A DNA stretch of 64,000 nt from Scolanthus callimorphus. Lineage: Eukaryota > Cnidaria > Anthozoa > Actiniaria > Edwardsiidae. The stretch's first letter is position 1; every line of letters begins with the position of its first letter. Below, piece after piece: positions 27,726-40,426 of the stretch. Below the pieces are notes generated by a model. The model saw only the letters and a list, made by a program, of their open reading frames with translations, did no database searches and was not told the origin of the DNA. The stretch spans positions 27,063,951 through 27,127,950 of the forward strand of contig CM066917.1 in NCBI GenBank assembly GCA_033964015.1. The letters run 5' to 3'. Made by a program: the position numbers and the translations under genes.

Positions 27726-30700
27726 ATGAAAGGCAACCCCAGAGAGCATGCGAATTTATGGTCATTGCTGACATTTCGCTGGCTCAGCCCACTTATCGAC
27801 CAAGGAAATAAATCTCCCTTGAGACAATCCGACTTTCCGCCTCTCTGCCGAACAGATAAAACCGACCACCTAACCCTACAGCTCGAGCTTAGTTGGCTCA
27901 AAGAACAAGAGCGCGCGAAGAAGAAATCTCAAAAGCCAAATCTCTGGCGTGCGCTGCTCGGCCTATCGTCTGTTAGCGAATGTCTTTTCTTACTCTCCAT
28001 GTTCTGGTTGGGCTCCCTGTGTATTATCAGCACTCCGTTACTACTGTACTGGTTGCTAAGGGCGTTGAAAGAGGGCGTGGCACACCACGTGCTTTATTTT
28101 GCACTGGGTATTAGCTTGATGTCATTTGTGAGGAGTCTTGTCTGGTGTCATGGGTTTTACCGATGCCAAGTACTAGGCATGCGCGTCAGAACGGCTATCA
28201 CAGGAATAATCTACAAGAAGGTATGGAAGCGGTCAAAACATTTGTACTCGAACGGGACCCGAATTTATCGCGGGAGGTGGTAGGTCCCGGGTTGTACCTA
28301 CCCACCCGCTTTTTCCATGCTCAAGTAAGGGGTGTTGGATTTTATTGCATGGATGTGTTGCTATCACTATAAAGAAGACGGTGCTGAGCCTATCGTTTGT
28401 ATTCATTTATTATTTTACGAGATATTCGCATTTAAAAATGGCCATTTTTTCCTAAAAGAAGGTTGGTTGCGGCATACACCACCCCATCGGGTCCCATTCG
28501 AGTACAGATGTTTTGACCGCTTCCCTTGCATTCTCGTACCCAGAGCTCCGCGGCTCGTCACCTCGCGGGCTAGGCTCTGGTAACATGCATTTGAGAGCCT
28601 TCACTGATTGGTGATTTTGAAAGTTGGTGCATGCGCACAAAGTTCTTCTCTCAACGGCTCTTTATCAAATCTCCCATGTAACAGTGGTCGCTACCAGAGC
28701 CTCCCCTGTGAGGTGACGAGCCGACGAGCTCTGAATTCGAGAATGGTGTGTTGGTATATTACCAAAATTCCTGGAAATCAAAATCCCTTTTCTACGCCCT
28801 AGATAGGCGGATTGTTTATGGCGTCAGTGTTTACGTTTTGGCTCATTTGCTTTAGCAACATGCATATCAAGATAGCAGTGTCGCCTTTCTAGAGATTGAC
28901 CGGGCTTCCTGTTGTATCTTGTCTACCTTGTTGCCAGGCTCTTGACCGTGAAACGAGAGTGGAAAATGCACATTGCACATAGCATCTTTCCTCGAGTATA
29001 TTTGAGTTTTGGTTGAGTTTTAAGCTTTCTAAGCCAATAGGAATAGCGAAAAACTATATGGTATGCAGATATTTCCTTGTAAGGAAGTTAGAGAAATGTC
29101 GACACTTTTTCAAGGGAACTATCTTGACATGGAAAAAGTTGTATTACCACCGTATGCATTGCTACGCGACCTCAAAAATTCACTTTTTGCGATTGGCGAT
29201 TCTCAGCAAAGGAATTGTAATGTCAATTGTCTTGAGCCAGAAAGTCAATAATTCTAGGGCAGAAAGGCAAAGGAAAGCTTACAATAATTTTAGTTGAGTC
29301 GACCATTGAAGTAGCCGAATCAAACGTTTTGGTTTGATTGACGGCTAAAAATCGCCCATCGCAACCGTGAATTTTGAGGTCGCGTAGCAATGCATACAGT
29401 GGTAAGCAATGTAATGAACAACTCAAGATTAGTTTTATAAAAGTTTACACCAACTCTTTTGCATGCTTAACTTTTCTCAGGTTCTCACTTTCACCTCGGA
29501 AGACTTGTCGGCCGTCACCACAGGTCACGTGATGAATCTAATCTCCAACGACATAAACCGGTTTGACCGGGTAATGTTGTTCATTCCGCGATGTTTTTCG
29601 GCGCCGCTGGAAGTGATCGGTCTTGCTGTTTTGGTGCACTGGATAGCCGGTTGGCCGGCACTGGTCGGTATAGCGGTTACTATGGTGCTTATTTTATACC
29701 AGGTAAATATGCCCTAGAATATTTTTTTTATCTTTTCGAATTCGAGTCCTCGTTTACAGGGCTGCAGACAAACTTGTAAAACATGGCAAACAAACTTGTG
29801 TTTAAACGCGATGAGAGGCTAAACATACTCTGAGCGCGCTAGAGATGCTGCTTTATTGCCAAGGCAACCAGCTCGTCTCTTCTCCCCTTGCGCAAGGGCC
29901 ATTGTTTGTCAACAAGAAACGTCCCTAGAGTTTTCGCAGTTAGGGAAGGGCGAAAACTTAAAGCATAATTCGACATAAAGCAAGGTTTAAATTCTCAGAA
30001 GATGGAAACGTTTTATGGTCAACTGTTTTGGGGTTGATCGATCGATCAATTGATTGGAACCTTTGGAAATTTGTTACAAATTTGGAAATGTTTTAAACTA
30101 CACTTATGTCCCTATTATTCTTTCTCTGTAGATATATGGATCCCGCACATCGGCCATGATTCGTCGTAAGGCGTTAAGTATAACGGACCAGCGAATCACC
30201 CAAATAACGGATATTATTACTGGTATACGCACAGTGAAAATGCACGCCTGGGAGAAACCAAGCTCCGATATCGTCATCAAAACGAGAAAGTAAGAGGCGT
30301 ATATTGCGCGTATATCGTGTATGATCATCATCTTTATTGTCGCGTTATCATCACCGTCATTATGTAATAGAATCCCTATGATATCTCTTTTTTGTGGAAA
30401 TCGAGGACGAGATATCACAATACGATTCAAGTCTATTCAAAGTCTTCAGTCGGTAGATTCCGCCGAAAATAGCACTCAAAAAGGCGATATCGCTTTTTTC
30501 GAGCTATTTTCTTAGCGGAATCTAACCTCCTGAAGCTTTGAATAATCCTATAGAATCCTATGATATCAGTCTTTTTTGTGTAAATTGAGGACGAGATATC
30601 ATAGGATTCAAGTATATTCAAAGCGTTCAGTCGGTAGATTCCGCCGAAAATAGCACTCAAAAAGGCGATATCGCCCTCGTCGCTGCGCGACTCGCGCGAT

Positions 30701-33700
30701 ATCACTTTTTTCGTGCTATTTTCTTAGCGGAATCTAGCCTCCTCAAGCTTTGAATAATCCTATAGAATCCCATAGCTCAATTCTTACGCGCGCGTTGATT
30801 GGCTAAAAACGAGTGAGATTTAACGTGGAATTCAATGACTGAAAGCTGAATTCGACAAAAACAGCTTACCCGCGCGCAAAAAAAGTTCAAAGCTCGAAAC
30901 ATTTCACTAAAATAATATCAAATCTTTGCTATGGGATTCAATAAAAATTCATCGCTGGACTCGTGAGCTCCACGTTAAATTTCACCTGAAAAACGATATC
31001 GCACGAGTTGCGATGTCAATCAGTGATCCATTTTATTTATTTAGCTTTGCCCGAGGGCCGGGAAATCCTCACAGAGCGAGGCTCCAATTACGAGGTTCCC
31101 TGGTCAGTGTAGTGGGTTAGTAAGTTGTAAGCCCTGCACTGAGGATGGGCAACTTCCGACGTCCCCGTGTTTCTTTAATGTCCCTCTGGTTCCGGTTAGT
31201 GTAGTGCATTGGTTCACATAACTTGCAAAGGGCGCTATGCAATGTTGATAAAATGAAAAGCACTATAGCAAATGAGTGAGTGACTGAGGCTCTTTAAATA
31301 TTTTGGCGAATCTTCGAGACCCTAGCATTTTTCAATTTTCTCTTACTACCAGGGCAGAAGTAACTAAATATCGTTGGATGTATACAATCGAAGCTCTTTT
31401 CTCTTCCTTCGAGAATGCCACCCTCGCCACATTCGCCTTTGTCCTTGTTCTCGTCTTCACCTCACGTTTCGAGAATTCCGGAGCCAGCGTCCCGGAAATC
31501 TTCTCGGTCATGGCGGCGTTCGCATCCATTCGCGTCTCCGCACAAAGGATCCTGGGATACGGATTGAAGACGTTCCAAACCTGCTGCGTCTCGGAGCAGA
31601 GGATCAGGGACTTCTTGGAGAAAGCAGACGCATCGTATAAGAAAAACAAGACGCACGTCAAGGGGTCACGCAAAGACGCAATGTGCCCGACACAGGGTGG
31701 CGATCAAACGTTAAAGCCTTATATAATGATCCAAGATTTGGCAGTAAGGTTTAGTGAAGAGAAACCAATATTACATAATATTAATCTTAGTTTTAGTAAC
31801 AACGAGCTGGTGGCAGTTATAGGTGCTGTCGGATCTGGGAAGTCAACGCTAATGTCTACGATCTTAGGACAGGTTTCCTGGAGCGAAGGGAGAGTGACCT
31901 CTGTCGGTCGCGTTGCATATGCCCCTCAAGTACCTTGGATCTTCAACGGCACAATCCGGGAAAACATCACCTTCGGTGCTGTGTTCGAGGCCGAAAGATA
32001 TAACCAAGTCACCCGGTCTTGTGATTTAGTGCGGGATTTTGAGAGCCTCACCAATGGGGACTTGACGGTTATTGGCGAGCGAGGTGCCGCGTTAAGTGGT
32101 GGTCAGCGAGCACGTGTCAGTTTGGCACGCGCGGTTTACGCGAATTCTGATATCTACCTTGTAGATGACACGCTGAGCGCTTTGGATGCCAAAGTCGGGA
32201 AGCATGTTTATGAAAAGTGTATTAACGGCCTGCTAAAGGACAAGTTGCGTCTGCTGGTGACGCACCAGACGCAATATCTAGAGCAGGCAGATCGTGTTAT
32301 TTCAATTGAAGACTCAACGGCCCGAGAGTTGAAACTTGAGGAAGTCCAGAAAGAAGCTGCCAAAGTTGAAGTGTCAGAGGAGACTACAGGAGAAGCGCAG
32401 GTAAATAGCCAGTTATAAAAACATCCGCATCTTTCTGTTTGAATACCTATACTGGAAATTTGGAATGTAGAATTCCATATTTCGGGAATACCCATCCTAG
32501 AATTTTGCTTCAGTACTAGGGTCCAAAGGTCCTCAACAGAGGAGCGTTTTTTTTCGACTGCCCAATCTTAGTTCAATACCACTAGTGGTCTCCAAAATTT
32601 CAAATGACTTATGTAAACCTCGCGTTTGGCTAGAAAAATTGACTTACTAGTCATATTTGTAAAAATATAATGATATATACTTATATGCGGAATTCGTTGT
32701 AGTTGCCGGAGGTACCCTTATGGGAGAAACTACTTGATAGCAGTAAGCAAGGCTTGCTACAGCGAAATGAGGAGCGCGATGTGGGAAAGGTGTCATGGCG
32801 GACGTACGTACGGTATTTGAGATCGGGAATGGTGACTCCAGTACTGATGGCTTTGGTCGCGTTTGTCATTATAACACCAGGTAATGATCTCCATTCTTCA
32901 GTGATCTCCATCCAATGGACGATTCCAGCTATAACGCACGCGCGCTGCATGTCGGTAGACGTAGGACATTTGTCCAACAAACTGTTAAAAAGCGCGCGCT
33001 GCATTCTGGTAGTTGTGGGACACGGCTTGGGTGACGCTTGAGAATTTCTGAATAAAGAAGAGCTACCCTGCTAGCAGAGGTTTCTATCTCTCAGTCTTTT
33101 ATTAGCTAGAAAAGTTGTTCGCGTGTCTGGTATTTCGCGTGGTTGTTGGAGACTGACAGAAAGAAACCTCTGCTAGCAGGGTAAAGAATAGCGCGCACTT
33201 ATAGCTGGAATCGTCCATTCTATATATACTTGATTCAACTTCATTCATCATTAGTTGAATCAGCGATGTTGAATGATGTTGAACGGGGGTGCTAAACTAA
33301 TTCAACTTCATTGTCGAACGTGGTTCACTGCCAATCACATCGTAGTTCAACAAAGTTATGTGTCCAAGGCCGGTGTATCCAGGATGGTATCACAAGACCA
33401 CACTGCCTTTTTGCGTCCACTTGAAGATGGTTAGAACGTCCGACAGTAGCCATTGTGTTTAGCCTTAGTAGCCAAGTTAGGGTGTATTTTAGTAGGGAGT
33501 CTGGTCGATTTACCTTGTGCCTCTCAAAGGCTATTCACAGAGCCACAGTCGGTTGCTGTTCGTATTAAAGTTTTGACGCCCTCGCCTCAGGTTTTGCGTA
33601 CACTGGATTGAGCGAGCGAGTGGTATCAACCCCCATATGACTCGTATATCCACAAGTTAAAAATGACCAGAAGCACCAAATATTTTCATGATGTGCTACA

Positions 33701-36700
33701 GGCATCAACTCATGCACCAGTCATCTGTGTACTTTCTCTCCAGTACTGGACAGCGTGCCTGGTTTGCTGATGAGCAGTTGGACTCACGCTTCTTGGTGGC
33801 ACGTACACGACAGGTCAAGTATCATCAACTACCTTAGTGTGTCCTTATCTGGAATAGCATGTCGATTTCTACAGCCCTTCTTGATATATCAAGCCATGTT
33901 AACCTGTAACTCAGCCTTGCACAACAAGATGCTCAGCAGTGTCATCAAGTCGCCGGCGATCTTCTTCGACAGGAATCCCGTGGGTAAGATTTATTATTCA
34001 AGGCACATTGATTTTTCACCCTCGTCCAACCGATCCAGACGGCTCAGCTAAGGTATCTAGCACCTGTATTTTTTCTGGCTCAATGGACAATTCCAGCTAT
34101 AAGCACCTTTGAAATGTAACACAACTACCAGGGTGCAACGCGCGCATACAAGGCCGCACTTTATTCGTGAAATGTAATACAACTACCGACATGCAGCGCG
34201 CGCATTCATTATAGCTGTTATCCCGTTAATTCTTTAGCCTGCTATAGCCGGTTCTGTTTTGGGTATATTCGGAAATGTTTTGTTTTCGAGTTTCGGGATT
34301 GCTGTGGCGCGCGAGAGGAGGGGGAGGAGGCTGGAACTTTCTTGCTCGCCACAGACATTTCCAAATAAACCCTCAGGAGAGCGGCGACTAGCAGGCGATA
34401 ATGTTTATTCTCATTAATTCATAGGTCGCATTTTAAACCGTTTCTCGGCGGATATCGGTTACTTGGATGATATTTTCCCATACGCTGTTGGTATCAGCGT
34501 TCTGGTAATAGACGCTTTGCTGGCCCTCGCTATACCATCCTTCGCCAATGCCTGGTTCCTACTACTCTCCCTACCCCCATTGGGTTTCTATATATGGTAT
34601 GGAAAGCTGTATTTCCCAGTGTCCCGCGAGGTGACTCGTCTCCAGTCCCTCGCGCGTACCCCAGTGTACTCGCATTATTCGAGTTCAATGGATGGTCTAA
34701 CAACAATCACTGTTCACCAAGCGCAAGGGAATTTTATTCAAAACCTCTACAGGTAACTATTAGTAGGCTTAGCCACAAGTTGCTTGGCAACTTTTCGGCA
34801 ACTTTTGACAAAAAAAAAACACTTTTCCTAGCTCGAGCAAATTAAGTTCGGTACATCTTCGGAGAGTCTTCGGCGACCTCGAAAGACTCCGAAGAAGTTC
34901 GTATGTGATCGGGTAGACTTGTTACTCCTTCCTGGGGCTATTTGTTCATAAAACCGGATGGAGTACCAATGGTACAAACCATTACGATCGGTTCATTCCA
35001 ATCGGTACGGCGAGACAACTAGAGCCAGAAAGACATAAAAAGTGTCCCCTTGATATTACGTCGGGTAATGGATTTTCAGGTAATGGATTTTCTTTGAATC
35101 CCATGCCGGAGGTTTTATTGATTTAATATTTTACAAAAAAGGCTTTTCTTGGTAGCGAAGCGTCTTCGTTGACGAAAAGACGTTAATACAATGTTTGACA
35201 GAGTTTAAAACTTCAGAAATTAATTGTTCTCGCTTTCTCGCTTGATAAATTGTAAATTTGTCGTGTTGAAATTTAATTTCGTGAGTGTCCTGTGTTTTCA
35301 TTGAATTCTACTTTTGGAGTCATGTTGTTCCACAAAAAATCTCCCTCGATTTTCAGCCAATCAGCACGCGAGATAAAGTCATAGCATGGGATTCTACTAT
35401 AGAGCTTATCCCTTCGATCGTTTGGAATTACTTAAATCTACTTTACCCAGTTGTTCCCAACCGGAATTATTTGAGGAACGGTAAGAACCCCTGAGTTTTA
35501 TTTGTTTCAGTCACCAAGACAACTTGACACGAGCATGGTTTGTGTACATCTCGACCATACGCTGGTTGACCTTCAGATATTACATGGTATCCAGTGGGTT
35601 CATGACTGTTGTTATCGCCATCTCCACTGTTCTCATTGACTCCCCTGGTGAGTAATAATTATTACACTGAAACACGAGAGAACCCTGTTACAAATTTATT
35701 TTTTTTTTAGAATGGCTTGCAGGGGCGTAGCCGGGGGGGGCTCTGCCGCCCCCCCCCCCCCCTCCCCCCTCCCTTTCTCAGGAGATTTTCCCATTCATTT
35801 ACTTTACTTGCCGCCGGAGGAAATTTGAAAATTTTCGTCCCATGTTTTCACTATACGCCCCCCCCCCCCCCCCCCAAAAAAAAATAATAATAATAAAAAT
35901 AATTCCTGGCTCGGCCTACCAACAGCACAAGATTGCTGTTGTGAAGTGACTACATTTGTCTTTCTTCTTCGCCCTGAGGCAACCGCGTTTTGTTTTCTCT
36001 CGAAATGCTGTGATTTGATTGGTGAAAACTAACATTTTGGCACATGCTAATTCAAAACATCGTAACAACGCCTCGCTTGCCTAATAGAAACTTAGCGTTT
36101 GTGCCTTCGAAGCACAACCTTGCATCCCCCAACACAACACGGAAGTTACCAGAATCAATGCAATTAAAGGTGCTCCCCTTTGCCTCGGCTGCGAAATTAT
36201 TAGAAAATAGAAAAGAAAGGCTTCTTGCCAGAATTATACTGGGTCGCAAGGGCGCTACTGGCAGCCATAAGTACAGTCACTACCAAGGGGTTTATTACGA
36301 ACTGTTTGGGGTAGCACAGGGGCATAGCCAGGAATATTTTGGTGAGGAAGGGGGGGGGGGAATAGTGAAAACATGGGACGAAAATTTTCAAATTTCCTAC
36401 AGCAGATGATCGATGTTGCGCGTTTTTCATCTCGCGCCACAACTTCTCTCGCAAAAACATTTGTTGCAGGTTTTAAAAAATTGTTGCGCGAAGTAGAGCG
36501 CTGGTCTACTTTGAGCCACAAATTCTGGCATTGCTGCTCGTTTTTCATCAAATACAACTTGTCGCGCAACAATTTCCCCAAGTTGATAAGTCAATAGAAA
36601 TGAGGTGCTAAGGGGCAAAATCCGACTTGGACTCGCAAGTGTGATCGTCAATTAAGCAATGAAAGTACTTTCCGCGTGCTCTCTGGTTTCTTACAAACAC

Positions 36701-37983
36701 GAGGGGGATGTTGGGAGAACTGATCAAACGTTGTGTTTGTAAGAAACCAGAGAGCACGCGGAAAGTACTTTTATTGCTTTTAGAAAATAACGTACACACG
36801 CGCGAAATCGTTGCGTGACACGCCTTTAACCAATCAGATGCGCACATTCACTGTATAAAATAGGTGTTATTTCCTAAAACAAAATGTTGCGCGACAAGTT
36901 GTGAATTTGATGAAAAACGAGCAACAAATGTTACACTTGCAACGCAACAAAGTTTCGCGACGAGTGAAGGGATTTTGTGTCTCGTATTTTACCTGGCTTT
37001 AATGCCACCCCTACTTCTTTCCTTTCATCGTCAGAGATCCCAGAAGATTCTGAAAATCGCCTAATGTTCTTTCAGGTGTAATTGGTTATTCCATTGCGTA
37101 CGCTATCAAAATGCTTGGAAAGACCGACTTTCTTATTCGTAATATCGCCGAAGCCGAAAACCAGATGACTTCAGCACAGCGGATCATCAACTACTCCGAG
37201 CTACCCCCGGAACCAGGATACACCAGCGACCGTTCCCCCCCTGAAAATTGGCCAAATCAAGGAGAAGTTGAATTGAAGAACGTGTCTCTCCGGTACTACA
37301 AAGGGGGGCCACTGGTCTTGAAAGATGTCAGTTTTAAGATTGCAAGTCAGGAAAAGATAGGCATTGCGGGGCGAACTGGGGCTGGCAAGACGTCTATCAT
37401 AGCATGTCTACTGCGCATGCCTGAAGGAACCGGTGACGTCATCATCGATGGACAGCAACTGTCCCCCCTGAATCTTCTTCGCACGCGCCAAGCCATATCT
37501 GTCATTCAACAAAACCCGATCTTGTTTTGTCGATCAATAAGACAGAATCTCGATCCGTTAGGTCTTTATAGTGATGATGAGATTTGGAGTGCGCTGCATA
37601 GTTCTCAAATGGGAAAAGTTGTCGCGAATTTACGAGGCAAGCTTGAGTACGAAGTCAAGGAAGGAGGGGCTAACTTCAGCGCCGGGCAGCGACAGTTATT
37701 CTGTATTGCGCGAGCTTTGCTTCATAAAAATAAGATTATAATAATGGATGAGGCCACCGCAAATGTAGACCAAGCGACAGATAAGCTTATACAGAGCACT
37801 ATACGCGAGAATTTCAAACATTGCACCGTGATAATTATCGCGCATAGACTGAGCACAATACTAGACTGTGATCGAATTATGATGCTGGATAATGGACAGA
37901 TAATGGAGTTTGATACACCTGAGAACCTTGCCAGCAAACCTACTGGCTGGCTCACCAGGCTTCTACAACACAGTCAGTTATAG
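27726..37983 (+). CDS. ABCC4: ABCC-family transporter, ABCC4 (MRP4)-like
   Basis: Full-length ABC exporter of the short MRP type (no TMD0). ABCC4 relatives export organic anions and cyclic nucleotides; the substrate here is inferred. Exons: 27726-28220, 29481-29702, 30132-30289, 31353-32400, 32703-32880, 33744-33983, 34425-34752, 35511-35647, 37076-37983; all GT-AG, 1237 codons (human 1325). An in-frame stop lies upstream of the ATG. N-terminal REHANLWSLLTFRWLSPL is the MRP4-type leader. Order is TMD1, NBD1, TMD2, NBD2. NBD1: Walker A GAVGSGKST (449-457), signature LSGGQ (539-543), Walker B ending VDD, so Asp replaces the catalytic Glu, as is typical of ABCC. NBD2: Walker A GRTGAGKTS (1034-1042), FSAGQ, MDEATANVD with Glu, and AHR. 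The inter-domain linker is short. No PDZ-type ETAL end is present. Confidence 0.94.
28225..28524. mobile_element. 300-bp TIR element touching the exon 1 splice donor
   Basis: Inverted ends GGAAGCGGTCAAAACATTTG and CAGATGTTTTGACCGCTTCC continue inward for about 38 bases (TACTCGAACGGGACCCGA). The left end starts four bases after the exon 1 boundary, so the donor reads GTAT then element sequence. Confidence 0.9.
28529..28747. mobile_element. MITE family A, complete copy
   Basis: CATTCTCGTACCCAGAGCTC at the left and GAGCTCTGAATTCGAGAATG at the right. Inner GAGGCTCTGG/CCAGAGCCTCCCC blocks are inverted. It lies four bases from the preceding element. Confidence 0.9.
29144..29405. mobile_element. 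MITE family F, copy 1
   Basis: Inverted ends TTACCACCGTATGCATTGCT and AGCAATGCATACAGTGGTAA, then GCGACCTCAAAATTCAC on both sides. A second copy is at 60829-61107. Confidence 0.9.
30369..30763 (+). repeat. Tandem pair of foldback-containing units, ABCC intron 3
   Basis: Units 30369-30551 (183 bp) and 30552-30763 (212 bp) both begin AGAATCC and end AATAATCCTAT. Each holds GATTCCGCCGAAAATAGCAC with its inverted partner. Unit 2 has about 29 extra GC-rich bases (CCTCGTCGCTGCGCGACTCG) inserted at its centre. Confidence 0.9.
31044..31215 (+). repeat. Interspersed repeat family J, copy 1
   Basis: Shares TTTGCCCGAG, CACAGAGCGAG, ACGAGGT and CCCTCTGGTTC-GGTTA-TGTAGT with 45054-45155. Possibly a SINE or MITE fragment; no tRNA-like head is visible. 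Confidence 0.55.
32914..33219. mobile_element. MITE family G, copy 1, with nested insertion
   Basis: Ends AATGGACGATTCCAGCTATA and TTATAGCTGGAATCGTCCATT are inverted. The body carries GCGCGCGCTGCAT and TAGTTGTGGGACA motifs shared with copies at 34082 and 41735. It is interrupted by a second element at 33064-33183. Confidence 0.9.
33064..33183. mobile_element. 120-bp MITE nested in family G copy
   Basis: Near-perfect inverted ends TACCCTGCTAGCAGAGGTTT and AAACCTCTGCTAGCAGGGTA. Confidence 0.9.
34082..34224. mobile_element. MITE family G, copy 2, decayed right end
   Basis: Begins AATGGACAATTCCAGCTATA, has two GAAATGTAA-ACAACTACC blocks and GCAGCGCGCGCATT, and ends at ATTATAGCTG without the outer terminus. 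Confidence 0.75.
34764..34927 (+). repeat. Interspersed repeat family E, copy 2, ABCC intron 7
   Basis: Starts TAGGCTTAGCCACAAGTTGC just after exon 7 and matches 23303-23430 through GTATGTGATCGGGTAGACTT. Confidence 0.75.
35715..35875. repeat. GGCGTAGCC repeat with long poly-C tracts, ABCC intron 8
   Basis: GGGGCGTAGCCGGGGGGG, a C-rich run, GAGATTTTCCCATTCATTTA, CGTCCCATGTTTTCACTATA, then a second long C run. Same family as 17330-17460. An inverted copy is at 36318-36410. Confidence 0.8.
36656..36877. mobile_element. Foldback repeat family H, copy 1, ABCC intron 8
   Basis: GCAATGAAAGTACTTTCCGC and GCGGAAAGTACTTTTATTGC are inverted around TTACAAACACGAGGGGGATG. A tail with AATAACGTACACACGCGCG and TAGGTGTTATTTCCTAA follows. 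The second copy is 42141-42454. Confidence 0.88.
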
Positions 37984-40426
37984 CCTTTGGAGGGCTGCAC
38001 TCTGCAGGACAGAATAAAGAGCATGGTTGGTCTCCCTGTGGAATTTGGTACCGGCTTTTGCATTCTGGGCATGCGTGGTACCTGCCATGGCAGTGCATTC
38101 CGTCTCACAACCAGACGTTGTTTTGTTGCCATAGAAACCAGAAGAAATTTATCCCGCAGATCGCGAGAAAGCTCATGGATCCTGGTGGGTATCCTGTGGA
38201 CTACGGACAGAGCAGGAGTCCGTCAATGGAAGCAACCATTTCCGCGAGATTGCGCTCTTTGTTGTGTGCTAAAAATAGAAAAAATCTTATTCGGACTTTT
38301 GAACCTCCATTAATAAATTGATAATACGATGTTTACGTCTGAGGAAATATGATATAGCGGACGAGTATCTTAACAAGTTATGTCGTCACACGAGCGTTTC
38401 TATTTTTAGCACAAAAGACGAGGGTACGTTGCCTCATAGATGGCACTAGATGAAGACTCCTAGCAATGAGCTCTTCCTGGTCACGTGAATATTGCTGAAA
38501 GAACTATAGTAGCAATTCAAGAAATCATTTAGTTATGCACAGTTATTGTTATAGTTACATGTAATTATGGAAAACATGTTCACATGTTATAGTTCGCGGT
38601 TGCAGTTAACAGTTTCACCTATTTCGATGTGCTTTTTTCGCCGCGCTTGGCACAAGAAGATAGTAAAATTGTCATCAACTCTCATGGTTCATATTAATAC
38701 CTTAGTCATAAAAATGAGCACGTTCAAATTTGCCGAATATTTACATTAATAAAACTCATTTGATAATTTTAGAATGCAAAACCAGCTAGTCAGAAATTAG
38801 TGATTTATTTGGCTGCTTTGTGAGTCCTAAATGTTTACACAGCATTGTATCACAGAACGGACGTGTACAAATATATGGAACGGCTGCTGCTAAAAACAAT
38901 TTAATTTTAAAGTCAAATTCAGAAAAAAGGGGGGGAAAGACCATGAACTTCAAGGCAAATACTTCAAAAATACAATCGCTGTTCGGTGTAAAGTTGGTTG
39001 AGATCGGAAGCGGTTATGTAGCTTTAAAATAATGCACTTCCCAAAATCCCCTATCTTCAGTAAATAGTGTACTCTTTTTACATAAAAATGTTTGACAGCT
39101 TGGACGTAATATTGACGGAACGAAAATCAATACTGGAAAATACCCAAAGCTATCAAGGCAGCCAATTATAAACTTACTCCCAAATATAAGAATATCTTGA
39201 TGATTTCTTTAAATAAAATCACCAAAATGTCGTAAAGGGCTCTTAAATTAAAGAAAAATCCTTTAAGCCAGAGTGTGAGATGAGATCGCAGTAAATGTGT
39301 CCTACTTACAATAGGAAAAAAAGTCGCTTATCTTTTATGCACAAATTGGTAATTATCGCTCTAGGAATACGATCCCAATTTCCGATCAAAAAGGAAGTTC
39401 ACTTTCTGGCAGTAATTCGCAAATGAAATAATGCACAGCCCGCCCTATTTGAGTTTTAACCAAGCTGGGTTTTTATTTCATAGATATACACTCTTGCTGC
39501 TCAAACAGACGAATAACTGGAAAGCTCATTTTAATTGGATGGAAAACTTGTCGTATCTTTTCACCTGTTTCATTGCGTTAACATTCATCAGATTCATCAT
39601 TTCTTATAGTATCGCCAGGGCGGTTCGTATTGCTTATTGAGCATGCTTTAGTCAAGGGCATTTTCATTTCATATTGGACAAGGCAAGACATACCACTTTG
39701 GTTTGAGATGAAAAGTCACACAAATCAAAGTCATCTCAGAGCCAAGTATTAACTTCAAGTCGTGCAAGGTTATTGCTTGATTTAAGTGGTCCAGAAGGTC
39801 ACTTAGAGACTCATCGGAAAGGATTATATCGTATCTGACACCACTTCATCTACCGAACAAGAAGCGGGAAGACTCTGCTATGAATCTAGTTTATACATAC
39901 AAGAAAAGATAAAAACTGCTTTAATGGACGATGAAGAAAGCAAGAAACAATTTAAATGACACTCCGGCTGTTTCGCCGCAAGCAAAGTGCGTTCAGGATC
40001 ACTAAGAAGTAATTAACTTCCTTCCGTACGTCGCAAGATTGTAAAGAAGGCGAAGAGTTAAAAGCTGGGCGTCGCAAATAGATTAAGTGAAGTTCATCGA
40101 ATAGTAGACCAAGCACCAAGTGGACTCAAAAAGACTTCAACTCACACGGTTTGCCGTCGTGTAGCTTTGAACCGGGACCGCTAAGCTGTAAGGGAGTGAG
40201 TTCCGCCGTGAGCGGATAGTGAATCATTTAGTAACTTTTGCATTCGCGATTAGTCTATTTTGAAATACGAATTATAGAGAAAACACTAAATTGGCTGAGG
40301 AACGCCCTGGGGTATATTTCCTCCTCGAAAGAAAAAGAGTATGGAAAACGCAGCAACGTTAATAGCTTGAAGACTAAAGAGCTATCGCTACATTAACTCG
40401 CAAGCTATCGCCATCCGTCGGTCACG
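37984..40426. other. Transporter 3' UTR, intergenic DNA and GPCR 5' region
   Basis: No conserved exon is recognised. The transporter 3' UTR probably ends near the AATAAA at 38312. The remainder is AT-rich and unusually free of the MITEs that crowd the rest of the window. The last few hundred bases are presumably GPCR promoter and 5' UTR. Confidence 0.55.
38312..38317 (+). terminator. AATAAA polyadenylation signal, ABCC transporter
   Basis: AATAAA hexamer 329 bases past the transporter stop, on its strand. Confidence 0.55.

Noticed and set aside
31044..31215. tRNA gene or tRNA-derived SINE head
   Set aside because: I could not form a cloverleaf or find convincing A and B boxes. Only similarity to 45054-45155 is supported.
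31332..31673. 113-codon antisense ORF
   Set aside because: Shadow of ABCC exon 4 on the opposite strand.
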